The notes beneath the pieces were generated by a model, which saw only the letters and a program-made list of their open reading frames with translations, was not told where the DNA came from and made no database searches. A stretch of DNA of 64,000 nt from Serilophus lunatus (Eukaryota; Chordata; Aves; Passeriformes; Eurylaimidae): the NCBI GenBank assembly GCA_013399895.1, contig VXBA01003812.1, forward strand, positions 95,909-159,908. Direction: 5' to 3'. Shown piece by piece: positions 1 through 14,015 of this stretch; the stretch's first letter is position 1; each line of letters begins with the position of its first letter. The position numbers and the translations under genes were made by a program.

Positions 1-427
1 AGTCACACAGGGCGGAGATTCGGAAGAATATTTAAGGAGGCGACTCACCTCCTCCCCCCTCTCTTCTGGCCTGGGACCTTGCTGAGAGAAGCAGCGCTGC
101 CAGCCTCTGTGCTTTTCTGCCATCTTGGAGTCACCACGTGCCTGCCCGTGCTGCTGCTCTTTCTACCCCCCACCACAGTCATCAGCACCTCCTGCCACCT
201 ACTTCAGATTAACTGGACTTTTTCCGACATTGAAGCGAGGAATAAGTTTTTGTTTTTTTTCTTTTTGTTGTTTGTTCACTTGTGGAACCGGTGAGGGTGT
301 TGGTGGATGTTTTTTTTTGGGGGGGGGGGGGGGTCGGTATTTTAATATTTTTAAGTTAATTTTTTTCCTTTCCTCATAATAAATTCTTATTTTCTTTACT
401 ACCTCTGTATCCACGAATTATTAATCA
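1..427 (+). mobile_element. Probable LTR fragment (R-U5 side), cut by window start
   Basis: This block is much more GC-rich than the sequence after it. It is laid out like the 3' part of an LTR: a TATA-like TATTTAAG at 30-37, a GC-rich leader of about 280 bp, a T/G-rich stretch, and a canonical AATAAA at 378-383 followed by a T-rich tail. A CACGTG E-box lies at 135-140, and GCCATCTT, a YY1-like site on the minus strand, starts at about 118. The upstream U3 is outside the window, so no terminal TG or target-site duplication can be checked. The right border is approximate: a CA at 426-427 is the nearest candidate end. The short open frames here show no recognisable protein. A 5'-truncated transcript-derived sequence is an alternative. 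Confidence 0.5.
310..333 (+). repeat. T9-G15 homopolymer junction
   Basis: A run of nine T is followed directly by fifteen G. It lies between the leader and the poly(A) signal of the LTR-like block. Runs like this are prone to length errors in sequencing and can form G-quadruplex structures. Confidence 0.9.
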
Positions 428-1764
428 GTAATTTTGTCCATCAAACCAGGACACACTTAGAGGTAAGGAAATCTGAAAGGTAAGACACATGCATATTCTC
501 TCTGTCCCAAAAGCATCTCCTGTGACAGCAGGCATGGTGGTAGTAAAAACTGTAAGTATCTGTTTTTCTAGAGTAAAGCAATGCTCAGAACTCCAGTAGG
601 TAGCTTGTCTGTCTCTCTGGTGGCATGTCAGAGAATTAGCAAGCTGCAAGCATTAGTCATTGTCATATTTAAGTGACTTTGGCCAGAAAGCCTTGGAAAG
701 CTGTCATTATTATGTCGCTGTTACTGTTATAGCCGTGAACAGAGGCCAATAGCTAAGGAGGGGAATATGTTCAAATTTTCTGTATTCTTCTTAGAAAGAA
801 TTCTGTTCTATATTCTCACTACAGGTCTTTGCTTTTTATGACCCTGCTGTCCAGGAGGTTTGTGGATCAGCAGTGATTATTTGTTTAATTGGAGACATCT
901 AGGTTTTTCCTTATAATGCATAACTTTTTATCATACAAGTGTATGCCATTTCTGGCATACACAACTGGGTGAACTGTGGTTGCTCATCTATAGTCAGACC
1001 AATTCCAAATCACAATTCAGCTTTGCCTTCTGTCCTGGTGTTGGAGAATAGCTGTCTTCACAGCTGTGGAAACATCCTATGACAAGAGTGTCCAGTGTAT
1101 GCATGAAGGGACAGGAGCATTTCAGCTAAACTGGACCTTCCCCAACTGTTTCTGTTGCTTATTAACACATTTTATACTGTTCACACTCAATTCACTCTGC
1201 TCCTGTGACAAATTCTCAAGAGACACCACAATTTTATTCCCGCTTTATGGAATACATTTCTTTCTCCTGACCTGGCTAGGGTACATCTGATGCTTCTGTC
1301 ATATGCCATTTGGAATTAGTAATCTCCTTTTCTTCTTCCCGCCACCCCCGCCCCCACCAAAAGACAAATTTTTAACAAAATATATTCTTTATGCTATCTT
1401 AGGTATGCACACAACTAGCAGCACTTTCATGATCACTGATTTAATTTTAAAATAGATGTTGGAAAGGGCTTAAGGTCTAGTTTTCCACTTGGATGCTATT
1501 TTTTTTCTGCTATCATGTCCTTTCCCAGTCATTTTCACTCTCTGTAAAAGAGCATTAACATATAGTATTTTGTATAAGAGTTGAGTAAGTAGCAGATTGT
1601 GACTTGAAACAATGTACAATCTGCAAATTTAATTTTCAGAGGAAATTTATTTTAAAAGAAAATAGATTTTCTATTCTTTTTTTTAATTTAAGAATGACCT
1701 TGATATGAAAGTGTGGATATTTCCATGTCTTCTGATGGCATACACCATTAAAATTATCATGTAT
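428..1764. other. Unassigned AT-rich sequence
   Basis: I see no gene or recognisable repeat in this stretch apart from the small perfect hairpin at 939-962. The 74-codon frames at 425-649 (minus) and 1066-1290 (plus) have no family resemblance and are probably chance. Confidence 0.6.
939..962. repeat. Perfect 10-bp inverted repeat, 4-nt loop
   Basis: GTGTATGCCA at 939-948 is matched exactly by its reverse complement at 953-962, with TTTC as the loop. Pairing stops at the next base on each side. No gene or transposon end is visible beside it. Confidence 0.9.
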
Positions 1765-2660
1765 TCACAGAATCAGAGAACAGTTGAAGTCGTCAGGGAC
1801 CTGTGGAGGTCATCTGATCCAACCTCCCTGCTCAAGCAGGGTTATTCAAAGCAGATTGCCCAGAATCATAACCAGGTGGCTTTTGAGTATCTAATAGGAA
1901 GGTGACTATCATCTCTCGACAACCTTTGCCAATACTCAGTGACCCTCATCTGATGCAGATGGAACCTCTCATGTTTCAATTTGTGCCCATCGCCTTTGAT
2001 CCTGTCACTGGACACCAGTGGAAAAAACTTGTCTCTGATAGGTATTCAAGTACTTCAGGTATTTATGTACATCGATAAGATCCCCTGAGCCTTCCCTTCT
2101 CTAGAGTAAACAGTTCCAGACCTGTTTTCCTCTAATAAGCAGTCTATGGTTCCTTCACCATCTTTGTGGACTTTCACTGGACTTTGTGAAGAATATCCAT
2201 GTTTCTCCTGTGCTGAGAAGCCCAGAAATGGACACAGTACCCCAAGTTTGGCTACAATAGAACTGAAAAAAGGGGAGAGATCACCTCTCCCATCCTGTTG
2301 GCAACATGCAGTTTTAGCCTTTACTGATGGCTCATGTTCAGCTTTCTGTCCCCATTTTTCAAATCTGCTTTCCAGATTGGTGATCCCCAGCATGTGTTGG
2401 TGCTTGGGGTTTTTCCTCCCCAGTGGCAGGACTTTGCACTTCTTGTTGAACTTCATGAAGTTTCTGCCAACTCATTTCTCCAGACTCTCCAGGTCACTCT
2501 GGCTGTGACAACTGTGTGGTCTGTAGGTCATTCCTCTCAGTTTTGTACCTTCTGCAAACTTTGTGAGGCTCTACATTGTCCCACCATCCACATCATTAAT
2601 GAAGACATTGAATGGGATCAGAGACAGTACTGACCCCTGGCTTGTAACACTTGATACTGG
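1765..2660 (-). mobile_element. CR1 LINE, 5'-truncated, minus strand
   Basis: This is the 3' part of a CR1 retrotransposon in reverse orientation. Its 3' end is at the left, where the CACAGAATCAGAG stretch and the following 60 bp match the CR1 tail read backwards. Read on the minus strand from the right, a degenerate reverse-transcriptase segment ends in FINDVDGG at about 2577-2610. Next comes TKFAEGTKL at about 2540-2570, where intact CR1 has FADDTK, so the catalytic aspartates of motif C are lost. A stretch beginning MKFNKKCKVL (near 2450) is the segment after the catalytic core. Stops, shifts and deletions follow, so the element is dead. No target-site duplication could be set because the right edge fades out near 2660. 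Confidence 0.9.
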
Positions 2661-5600
2661 GATGATGCTTCATAGTGGTACACAAGTACACACCATATAT
2701 TTACATTAGCTATACTTATGTATGTGACCTACCTTATTTCCATGTCTTCACAGGATACATGAATACTACTGAACAAAACAGAAGAATCTTTTTCAAAGAT
2801 TTGTTTTATAGTGTTGATGATGGGTGCCATTTAAACACATAAATTTCTCCAGACTTAGTTATTTAAATTAAATCTCATTGCTCTACCGCTAAGTTTCTTT
2901 CACCTGAAATGAACTTTAAATGGCATTCCTTATTCTTCCATCCATATAATAATAACCTTCTAATTCATGCCTTCCGTAAAGACAAAATGAATAAACGTTT
3001 AACACACACCATTTCATCTCGAAGTCTGACAGAGCATATTCAATTCATGTTAAAGTCTTGTTCCATCTTGAAATATATGGACTGATCTTGAATCAAAGAT
3101 ATATTGGGACTATTAATTAAACCTTCTACACCTGCTTTGTGTGTATTACAGATATCTGAAGCAAGAGGATTTGTCCTATATCTGCTTAACCAGAATATAT
3201 AATACATCTGGTTATAAAACCCCTGCAAAATACCATACCAAGTATTTCCTTGGTAAATACATACCATTAATTCAACTTTTAAAAAGAGCTAAAGATCAAG
3301 GAAATATCTTGCAAAAGTTCTGGTTTTCATCCTGACTGAAGAATTTGCAAGTTTTGTACTTGACTGAAGTTTACAAAGTCATGCAACAGTATATATGTAT
3401 GGCTAATATTTTTGAAAATAGATTTCCTGTACTAAAGTTTTTTAGATATAATATTATTAATTGAATGTTTAAATATCTGATTTTAGAATGATTCAAACAT
3501 TAAGGAATTCCTGATTTGGGAAACTATAAAATCTAGTAGCTTTGTATACACTGAATTGCAAAAAATCTATGTTCAATATTTTGGCTGTAATTTCTAAGAA
3601 ACCTTCCTGTATAAGCTATATTGTAGTTAAAAACAGAATTACTAATCAAGAAATCCTATTTTTGGCAATATTTTGAGCTTTGAAACTATTGAGGCATTTC
3701 TTTGAATAATCATCTCTTCTTCTGTTCTCAGGCTGCCTATTGTCATTTTATATCCTATTGAAATTGAAGGGAATATTATGTCCTGTTGATGCTGAATTGA
3801 ACTCTGAAAGAGCAGTGCCATGGCAGATGTCTGAAGCAGAGGTTCCTCTTGGAATAATGGAAAATTGGTTCAATTAACCCCTCCAAAACATTTTGTTTCA
3901 GATGGTGTATATCCAAAATTTGTTCAGTCAAACATTTTAATAAAACACAAGGAGGGAGAAAGCTAAGGTTCTGAGGGATAATGCAATTTTTAAACTGCCT
4001 GCTGTGATTCAAATACCTGTTCCAAGAAGATTCTCTAAGAAAGCTAACATCTGCACAGATAACAACCTCCCAAACCCCAACACAGTCAAGGAGATTTTTT
4101 TATAAACCTTTACTGTTGGCTGTAAGTGTATGCAAATATATGTGTCTGTGTGAGCGTGCATGTTTAGTAGACAACAGAAGCGAATATCCTTATACTTCCA
4201 AGTAAATATTTTGCCTTGTCTCGGCACTAATCTTCAAGAAATATCAAATAACCCAATTACAGTTAATGCTTCAATAAAATTTGGGTATCAAGAAGCAGTA
4301 ATATATTGTTATGAAGCCAGTGTGTGACAAAATAGCTAAGAAGAGGTATAAATTTGCAAACGTCTTGAAGGAAAAGAGTACATTTTAGGTACTAAGTCAT
4401 CCAGAATATAAAAGAGAGAAATGTAATGAAAAAATATGACAAATTCCACATCCAGAAAAAAAAAAAAAAGAACTTACTAATCAGATCCATTTACCAGATG
4501 TAAAAACATAGCAATGGGAATTAAAAATATATGCATAAATAGAACCATTGTGAGAAGCTTAGTTTTCCACGTAGGAGCAGATCCCAGATGAAGACAATTT
4601 GCATGTCTTGTAGATCTGCCATATCAGAATAAGCTGTGAATTTTTAAAATTCTAATTACAAATTTTCCTGGCTTCCAGTCCTAAATAAAAAATACTGCAA
4701 CTTAAATTTTCAAGTACTGTAAAAGTCTTGAAGATACTTTTAACCAAATGCTAGAAAGATTTCTGTTTATAAGGCCTATCATGTTGTGTGGCTTTTTATC
4801 ACAAGAAAATTTGTTTTCTGCTTTTCAGAGTACCATATTGGAAGCTGGTGAGTTTTACTTTTTAGTTCCATACTTTACCATTTTTGGCATTTGAAGCCAT
4901 TGTTTATTGCTAACAAAATAAAGATTTATTGAAGAATCAGAAAGGAAGTTATAATTTTGTTGAAGCAGTGTGCTCACCACTCCAGGGTATTCTGATGTGT
5001 AGCAGTATTGTTAAAGCTCATATTTTTGTTCTCTTTTTATTTTCTTCTGTTTGCTTAGAGGTTACAGGCTTTGCATTGTAGCCAATCCAGCTTCTTGAAA
5101 CCAGATTGTGTGCTTATTCTGCTTTTAATAACATCAAATACATTACAAGTTGCAACTAATTCAATGGCTATTAACTTAATAGTTCATTGCAGATTGGTAT
5201 TAAAAATTATATTTGTATGCAGTAGCATTATAAAATTTAAAAATATTAAATGGAATTTTCTTATCCCCTTCCTCTTATATGATACTGCTTTTGAGAAGTT
5301 CTTTGATTTGGGATATTCCTATTATTTCCAGATCCACAGAAAACAAAAAACTGCTGCATTCAGGGAATGCTGCGAAACGCATAGTCACAAAGCTGAAAAT
5401 GTTTTAAAGCTGGAGGTTCTCTTGGTAAAGCTTCAAGTCCTCTGACTGAAATAAAGTTTTAAGCACAGGAACATTAAGAACAAGAAGGATATACACATAT
5501 TTATGGCTTCCCTACAACACTACTAGAGGATTTTGGGTGTTAAATCTGGCAAGGCAGATGGGAATTTAACCTATGTTTCATCTCTATATGCTGAAAGGTG

Positions 5601-8556
5601 AGTCAAGAGCATTCAGAAGAACAGGGCACCCTGCCATCTGGGTTTAGTAAATTTAACTCAGACTTTTCTGGAGGAAACTAGGGGCTGCTATTATGAATAA
5701 CCAAACTCTACTATTTGGCAAATAAGATTTTACTTAGTAGTAGTTAGCTGCAGTTTTTTTATTGGTTCATTGCATGAACATAGTGCTGGAGGTTCTTTCA
5801 GTGTTCAGGCTACTACCTCTCTATATTACCTGTTTTGAAACTAGATGAAAATAAATGAGACAAGAGTTATGGAAAAAGGGCTCAAACCCTGTGCATGGTT
5901 CTACATAGGATGACCAAAGACTTAATCATGGATTTTTTTCCTAAGAGGTCTAGGATTTTTGTTTAGTGAGTTCTTTTTAGGTATTGCACTGGTATGAGCA
6001 AGTACATAGCATGATAAATCATAAAATTTGCGTGAACGCAGAACAGAGGGTGTACTTTATTAGAACTCTAAAGTTCTGTTATTATTTTTAACAATTTTTG
6101 CATTTCCTGTGTCTCTTGCATGAAAGACCCAGCATTGAGTGATGAACAATCTGTGTTGGTGAAACTCTTCATGCACCTTAACCAGAGAAACTGAGAGATA
6201 CATGCATAGTATCTGCCTTGTATTTCAGACATTAAGAGTTCTATATTCCATAGGCTTTACCTATGGCAGTGAAATCTGATTCTCTGTATTCTAAGAGTAC
6301 AAATATTGCCATTATAAGGCAGAAAGGTAACACTTATTAGACAGAGCGTCTTGCTAGTGTTAAGAATTTATTTTTGTTTTTTTTTTTTGTTCTTTTTGTT
6401 TTGTTTGGATTTTTTCTATTTTAAAGCTCTTTCATATTACTCAAAGAAAATGAAATTATGCTTTTTTCTTTGTTTCCTCCTGAGGATCCATTGCCCTTTA
6501 CATCCCTAAACACACATTTTATTTCCATAGTTCGTGCTCTTTATTTAACCATCTGTTCTGCTCTCTAAGCTCTGTTTCCCTGTGTGTCATGTCATAAAAC
6601 TCAAAGTAGGAAGAAATTACTTGCAAAGTTGGGCAAACAACACAGGTTAAAAAATGGTGTTTGGGTGGCATTTTCCACATTTTTGCAGAGACTCTGGTAG
6701 CTTGCAGGAATCCTGAAATTGGTTGTAGTCAGAGTTCCTTTTTTTTTCCTGGGTGTGAAAGCAAGGAAGACAATTGGCATATTTTAATGCAGTTGAAATT
6801 CATTAATTTAGGAAATCGGATGGCTATATGTAAATATTCCCGCTACACTGCAATATCTTGTGATTACAGGCTTCCCTCAAGTTGTTGTAGCTGGCTGTTT
6901 GGTATCACGTTATTGCCTGTAAGATGAAACACATCAAGTTTTAGTACATCTTCAATATTGTTTTCTTTCTTCCCTAAGGGCTACCTTCCTCTGGCCTTCT
7001 GCCCCCAGCTGAGAGGGGAATAGGATTTTCCAGAAGCTGGTATCTGCCTCTAGGATAGTGGGCAATCTCCTTGCTTCTGTGTACGCATGTGTTGAGAAGA
7101 GGCAACGGGGAAGAAACATACAGACCAGTCTGTGCTTGATTCTCTGGTTAAAAGTAATATCTTCTGTAGGTTCACATTTAGATTAGGTGTTGAATGATTT
7201 GATGCTGGACTGACAAATTCATGATAGGACATTCTCAAGTTCTTGCATGATGCATCTGTTCTCCAGCAGCCTTTTCTATGTGACACGCCGTGACACTGTC
7301 CTCTGCATGTGGCAATTAATTCAGATCTAACTGAGGAAGTCCCAAAACTTTAAAAAAAATATGAGCCTCAGCTGGAAACTTGACTAAAGAAGTAAAAAAC
7401 TGTTTCTTAAACTAAGGCTGAGGTGATTGTTTAACACACGGTAGCCTTGCAGGGTCTTTTTTTTTAACCTTTTCATCTAATAGTGACTGACAGAAAGATT
7501 GCTAAAAATTAATAAACTAGGTAATCACGCTAAGTCAATTTTAAGGCTAAAAAAAAAAATTTATGAAGTGCATGTGTGCCCATGTATGTTTATATACTGT
7601 ATGTTAGTATTTAAAATTTCAAATAATTTTTGTAGGGGCTTATGACTATAGGACTATATTGTAGGGGCTATAGGATCTTTTAAGGGAAAGTATTCTTTGA
7701 TCACAATGTTTTAGGGGACTTCTGTACACGTCACATTTTCGGAGAGACTTCAGGCTGACACCACCATGTGAATCTTCAGATTTGTGTGGGACAAAATGGT
7801 CCACAGCTGCAAGTGCACTTCAGCTGTTTACATGCTCAAATGCTGCCTGAAGTAACAGATGTTTCCTCATTTATCTCAGTTGCTTTTAATCAAACCATCC
7901 AGTCCTGTTCCTTACTATGTATGGTATTGGATTGTCATCCCACTGTAGTGTATGACCCAATTTTTTGGGAATACTGCTCACTGTCCATAGCTCCCGTCCT
8001 GAACCGCTCGCTGTGTCTCACTTCATTGGCAAAACCTGCACATGATTTCTGAGCTGCAGTTTTCTTTTGGAAAAGGATGATCATTTATGTCTTCCTTTAC
8101 AGAAAATATTGGCAGGAGAGAGACATCCAGTGTGGGCTGTCATTTGGAAACGATCTGATTCCAAGATAATGTGTTATTAGCCAGTGTGAGTTTTCCTCTG
8201 AAATTAAACTTGAGAGTTTTTATTAAGTTCTTTACTGTTTTTTAAATGTTTCTCTTTGTGCTATTGTACTGCTCTGAATTAGAGATAGTATGGAAGTGCA
8301 GTTAGGAAGAATAGACTGATTTTTTTGTTCTTGTCTAAAGACAGCTCATCTTGGAAATGGAGTTTGACAGTAAGTTCTGTGAGATCAGCCACACATATGA
8401 CAAAAGTTTGTCTTTTTTGGACAGGTGTTTGTCTTGGATCTACCAATATATTTTTCTAGTTATTAGACCTAAATGCTGCATAATATTTGAATTTTAATTC
8501 TACAGAAAATAAATCTCCTAGCATTGTTTCTTATTTTTTAAAAGCATTTCTTTTGG

Positions 8557-8606
8557 AAAAAACCCAACAAAACCCACCAAACAAGCAAGCAAACCAACCA
8601 ACTCCC
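8557..8606 (+). repeat. A/C-rich low-complexity tract
   Basis: Irregular AAACC/AACC-type units with some G run for about 50 bp after a T-rich segment. A similar A/C-rich tract occurs at about 30446-30506. No element body attaches to it. Confidence 0.7.
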
Positions 8607-11600
8607 AAAGGAATAAATAGAAGAAAAATACATGTAAATAATTAGAATTTCATTGAAAAAGAAAACCCATGAGAAGACATCCCAAGGATAAAGTGATGAC
8701 ATTACTTTTTGATTTACTGATCAACTTCTGCAAGCTTGAAACAGCTTTTAACTCAGCAAATTGTTTCTGTGTTTATTACTCATGCAGTATATTATAAAGA
8801 AGTTTTAAAACTTTTATGTTCTCTGTAATGTATTAATTTATTACAGAATGGAGCAGAAAGTACTGTCACAGGGAAGTAAAGAAAATCATTGTTTTATACT
8901 GATTTTTATTGTTTGTCTTTTTTGACAGTTTGGATTTCAGATTTTTTTTTAATTTTCATTTTTTTGGCATATTGGACAAGAAAAGTAAAAATTGAAATGG
9001 TGCCAAGAAACTGTTGACTAAACTTCTCTTGCAGTTTGATTTTGTTTGCAGAGAACTGAAATAGTTAATGACTTGGGAAAAATTTCAGATAATTTCAGGT
9101 GAAAAATTTTCATTCTATTTTTCTCCTTTATCTGGAATTGGACTTTCAGCTTTATTACTACAGAAAGAATTTTTTGGCATGCAAATGGTTTGTGCATTTG
9201 TAGGATCCTGATGTAGCAATACCTTTTTATGTAATGCTTTGTTAGTCACTTACGTTCATTGCCACTGGAGATCTGTTGTGGTTCTTATAGCTCACTCTAT
9301 GTGAATAGTCTAGCTTCCTCTTTTTGACTATCTAGGCAACTACCTGTCTATTTTTATGTGACTACTTGTTATACACTCAATGCCACGATGCAGCAATCTG
9401 TCCTAAACGCTGCTTTTTGCCAGCGATTGCCATGGACATGGTAAACGTGGAGAACTTTTAGGCAGGGAACTGGCATATTTTGATGCAATGCCAATCAAAA
9501 GATACAAAAAAGCTCTTATTTACAGCAGACAGTGTAAAAACAATATTTATTTATGTAGGTAAAGCTATTGGTGACAAACAATTAGGTGGCTATTGGCTGC
9601 CTGAAGGAAGCAACAAGATATTTGCAGCCTTGTTCAGCCTCTCACTGTGAGACTTGCTAAAGCAAATGCAAACAGCTATGAGAGAAGAGGGAGAGCCTTC
9701 TTCCAATCAGAAGAGTCAAAATCTTAGGTTAGGCTTAGGAAAGGGGAAAACCTGGCTGTTCTTCTTTCCAGGCAAGATTTGATATTAAAAATTACTATAG
9801 CATCATTCTCTTGGCCTCATCTTCCACCAGCCTATTGCCACCAATTAAAAGCAGTGAGATCCAGATTGTGCTGGTCCTCTTTCAGCTGCTCTTACAACCA
9901 ATTTCTGTTATGAGCACAGTTTCCATAGTCTACCATGTCTCTGTAAAAAATAACCAGACCAGAAAACAGTGGAAAAGATGCCAAGACATGACAGCCATTG
10001 CTTTCGAATTAGAACAGTGTGGGTACTTGAGAGTTTGGGAAAAATTCATGTGTTCATCTGTCAGGTTCTAGGTTTATTAAACCCTTTGCAATGTAAATTA
10101 AAACTACATCTGCAATAGAAATTTCATGGTTTGGCAAAGTGTTACAGAAAAAAATTGAAAACAAAAAAGAGTCAGAAAAAGAAATAATGTTTTAAGTATG
10201 CATGCTTTGGATAATAATATATCTGTTCTGCATATGGCATTTAAAAAAAAAAACAACATTCATTTTTAGCAATGCAACAAGCAGTCATGGCTAAAAGGGC
10301 TGCTTTCTTCTGCATGCTCAAGTAGACAGATGTCTACTATCTGTAGACTAGCCCATCTTTCTAGTAGCAATTAAAAATTTATCCGTCATATCACAGTTAA
10401 TCAGTTGAGTTTGTCTGATACTGAAGGACATATTGCAGACTACTTCCCACTCTTTAATCAAAAAGTTGTTTAAATAAGTTCTTTGTGAAAACACATATGG
10501 ATATTTTTTCTTTCTCAACTTGGAGAGACTTTATTGAAGCACTTTGTTGCCGAAAGAGAGTGATTGCTTCTGTTAGTTTTTATGTAGGGCTGTATACAAC
10601 TCTGTGAAGCTAAATGTTGTACAGGAGACTAAAGCCAGCACTAAATATGCTCAAAAGAGCTATGTTCTCTATTCCAAACAATCCCTTTTACCCAGAACAG
10701 TTTTTTTCATCCTTTGTTTTTACTGCTCCTCACTTGTTTGCTTATCCTGGGACATACATCTTTTTAACATTTCATTAGTATTATTTATATATAAATGTAA
10801 AATATTACCACACATATAAATAAAACTAATATGTGAATTGTCTGCATAAGCTATAGGCTTCTGTGAATAAATAGAGTTGTGGGTTTTTTTCCCCCACATC
10901 ATTTGATTTCTTAACTGTGCAATGTTTCCCCAATCCATTCAGGTATTTTCTAACAAAGGGGATATATTTCCTCAACCAACAAAGTCACCACGTGGGTTTT
11001 GCTGTATATACTGTGAATATTGTTATGTTCAAATGTATACTGGTACCCTAACTTCAGATGTCTTCTTTCTCTCTTGGTCTGTTATCCAAAGGCTCTTACC
11101 ACCTGAGGAAGTTCAGAAGACAGTGCATTGTAATGTGTTTGGGAAAATGGCTGTCATACCTGCTCTGAAATCCTAATTTATTCATTGGAGCTGGGACTGC
11201 AGGCTGGGACATACAGACAATACTCTAACCATCAAGCTTTGGAATAATTCTTTCTCTTCCTCACCCAATTAATGATTGATATTTTTGAAATTTTAAATCC
11301 TAACAGATATTTTCTTTTATCAGCCTGCTCTTTGCAAGATTGTTATTTTCTTTAGCTCTGGCTTTGGTACTGTGGAACTAAAAGCTACTATGATTCATGA
11401 TATTTCTCTTTCATGTAAAGGGTAGAAAATACTTTAGGCTGTGCATTAAATTAAAAAATAATTATAATTATCCTTAGAGATTTTACAGTATAAAGAGCTG
11501 CCTTTGCATTGTCTTTATTCCTGAGATTTGCTCTGGAATCTGGCTGTTATTGGGTAAAGAGCTAATAGGAGTCTCTGTTTGATGTGCATGAGCTGCACAT

Positions 11601-13335
11601 ACACAATGCTTCTTTCTTTAATTAAAGCAATGATTTTGTCTTTCTGAAACAGGTTTCAGAGGGGGAAAATAAAGAAAAAAAAAGGAAGGGAAAGGAACTG
11701 AGAAAGGTAAATACCTGTACTTTTCGTGTGTAATGCAAATCTATTGAAACATAATCTAAGGAAAAATGTCTACACTTTAAATGAAGAAGAGAAGTAATAA
11801 CTGACCCCACAGACTCTGTCTCTGAAACTATTTGATTGGATATTTCAGGCTTTTATATCTTTTGCTGAATCTCCTCTGCAATTACCTTTTAAATATTTTT
11901 TTTCTTTGGAATAATGTGAATAATCTTTGAGTTATACAAGAAGCTATTTTTTTGGACATGGGGTTTTGGGGTCAGTTGGCAAAGCCAAGTTGTAACCTAA
12001 CTGAAATATTTATTTATCATACAGCTACATAAATCAGCAAATGACACAAGAGTATTTCACCCTCACATTCTAACTTGATGAAAATTTTATTTCTTCCATA
12101 GCCTGCTATTAAATCTTAACTATGTAATAAAACAATTATTACCAAGACACTCTATTTTTTCCTTCTCTCTCCCTCTGTCTTTTTTCTTTATTTGGTATTT
12201 TTTGGCATGACATGAACCAAATAAAACTTGGCAATAAAAATGATACAGTCTAGCTGTTTTATTTTTATATGAACTTTCCTCTTCACCTGCTGTAAGAAAT
12301 ATACCTAAAGTAGTTTGAGACAGTATTAAATACTGCTTGCAGATATAGTGGCATTCATTTTTCCCTTGTCTGGTACTTTTTTATGGAGAAATCAGTAAAA
12401 ACCTGATTCAAGCAAAATACATAGAATACTGGTAAAATAATATTAATGCTAGAAAACCAGCTAAAGTTGTTCTTTATGGTGCACTGGATCTATACATTAC
12501 AGTAAGATTTTACCTCTTGAAACTGTACCTTGAGATATCAGCCCATTTTTCTGAAGACAAAACAGATTGAAGGTAAAAAGAAATTTGCAGTTTCTCCTGG
12601 ATGATACATGTGGATCCTGAGAAGTGACTCAGTTTAAATATTCAAAGGCTATTTGGACAGTCCCAATCCATTGTCTCAACTCCTACAATCTCCTTTTCAG
12701 AACAAAAAATCTGAAAAAACCTGGAAAAATCTTCATATCCCAAAATGGACAGAGTTGTGTCTCGTTTCAAGTCTGCCCGTCTGCCTCTTACAGCTGTCAG
12801 AAACTTAATTGGACATTTGAAGACAGCTGGTAGAAATATTCTTAAAGGCGCATGAAGTCAGTAAACACTTCAGTGTAAAGAAAAGAAGTCCACAAGCTGT
12901 GCTTGAACATGTACCTTCATAAGAACAGGGAAAAAAAATCCGAAAAAACAGAAAAAAAATTTTTTTACTGTTAGAATTGTAATTACTGATGCAACCATAA
13001 TATACGAATATTGTTAGAATTTCAATAACAGTTTAAAAGTCACTTCTCTCAATGTGTTGTCTCCCCCAAAACACAACTCACTTATAAGTGTTTTCTATAC
13101 TATATGATATACCTTAAGGATCAACAAACACCAGTTAACTCAACCACACTGTGAAGTCATATAAGCACAAAATACAGCTGAAGAGATGTGTTGATAAGGA
13201 CCATAACATTATTTTTTTGCTGGTTGAGTTGACTTACAGAGCTCGAGAAATCCTTTTCTGAAAATGTAGAATGGAAGAAAGGAAAAAAAGGAAAAAAAGT
13301 TTAAAAATCTCCACAAAACCCAAAACAACCAGCTC

Positions 13336-13370
13336 TTCTTTCTCTCTCTCTCTCTTTTTTTCCCCTTCCT
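13336..13370 (+). repeat. CT-rich polypyrimidine tract
   Basis: A short CT dinucleotide run grades into T and C runs. It is preceded by A/G-rich runs around 13275-13300, giving a local purine-to-pyrimidine switch. No splice-site or exon context supports a function. Confidence 0.8.
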
Positions 13371-13992
13371 TGTAATATAGAATGGAAGAAAGTAGTACTA
13401 AAACGCTGTAAGCAGTTTTTTCTTTTCTTAAACAACTGAAAGGTCAGCATGTTATTTTAATTATGTTACATTAATCTGTCATAGAAGACATTAATGATTA
13501 AGTGTACCAAATTTTAACTTTTTCTCAAGTACTGCTAATCTCAACTATGTTTCCTTATGTATAACTCTTTTCTAAAAAGTCTCAGTTGCACAAAAGGCTA
13601 AAAATATTATTAGTTCTGGGTGTGGTGCAGTATAATCTAACTATTAAGCTCTTCAAGAAAATTGGAGAAAGAGATAATATAAAGTATTGTGTTGTATATA
13701 TAGCATTGTGTTGTATATTTTCAAAGTGGAGGTACTGTGATTTGCAGCAACTAACAGTGTCACAAAGCTCATGGTACTTTACACTTGCTTAACCCAGGGA
13801 AAGTTGGTTAAACCAAAACAAAAATGATATTGAAAAAGTTAATGAAATACAGCAATTTGTATTTAATATTATTTAATAGAACATATTGCCTGCACTGTCA
13901 TCTGTGTGACTGAAATATGGAAGATTATTTTACATATTAAAGAGCATGAAGAAACACATGCTTAATCCAATTTTCAATTCAAAATGAGGAGA

Positions 13993-14015
13993 AATCTCAC
14001 AATGATTGTGAGATT
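13993..14015. repeat. Perfect 10-bp inverted repeat, 3-nt loop
   Basis: AATCTCACAA at 13993-14002 is followed by TGA and then its exact reverse complement at 14006-14015. It lies about 60 bp upstream of the LTR-like block at 14074. Pairing does not extend further. Confidence 0.9.

Noticed and set aside
2055..2456. 133-codon minus-strand frame as a possible gene
   Set aside because: Its first 30 residues (KFNKKCKVLPLGRKN) are CR1 ORF2 sequence and the rest is decayed CR1, so it belongs to the LINE at 1765-2660.
5071..5445. 124-codon plus-strand frame
   Set aside because: No recognisable domain, unusual composition, and no promoter or splice context. Considered chance.
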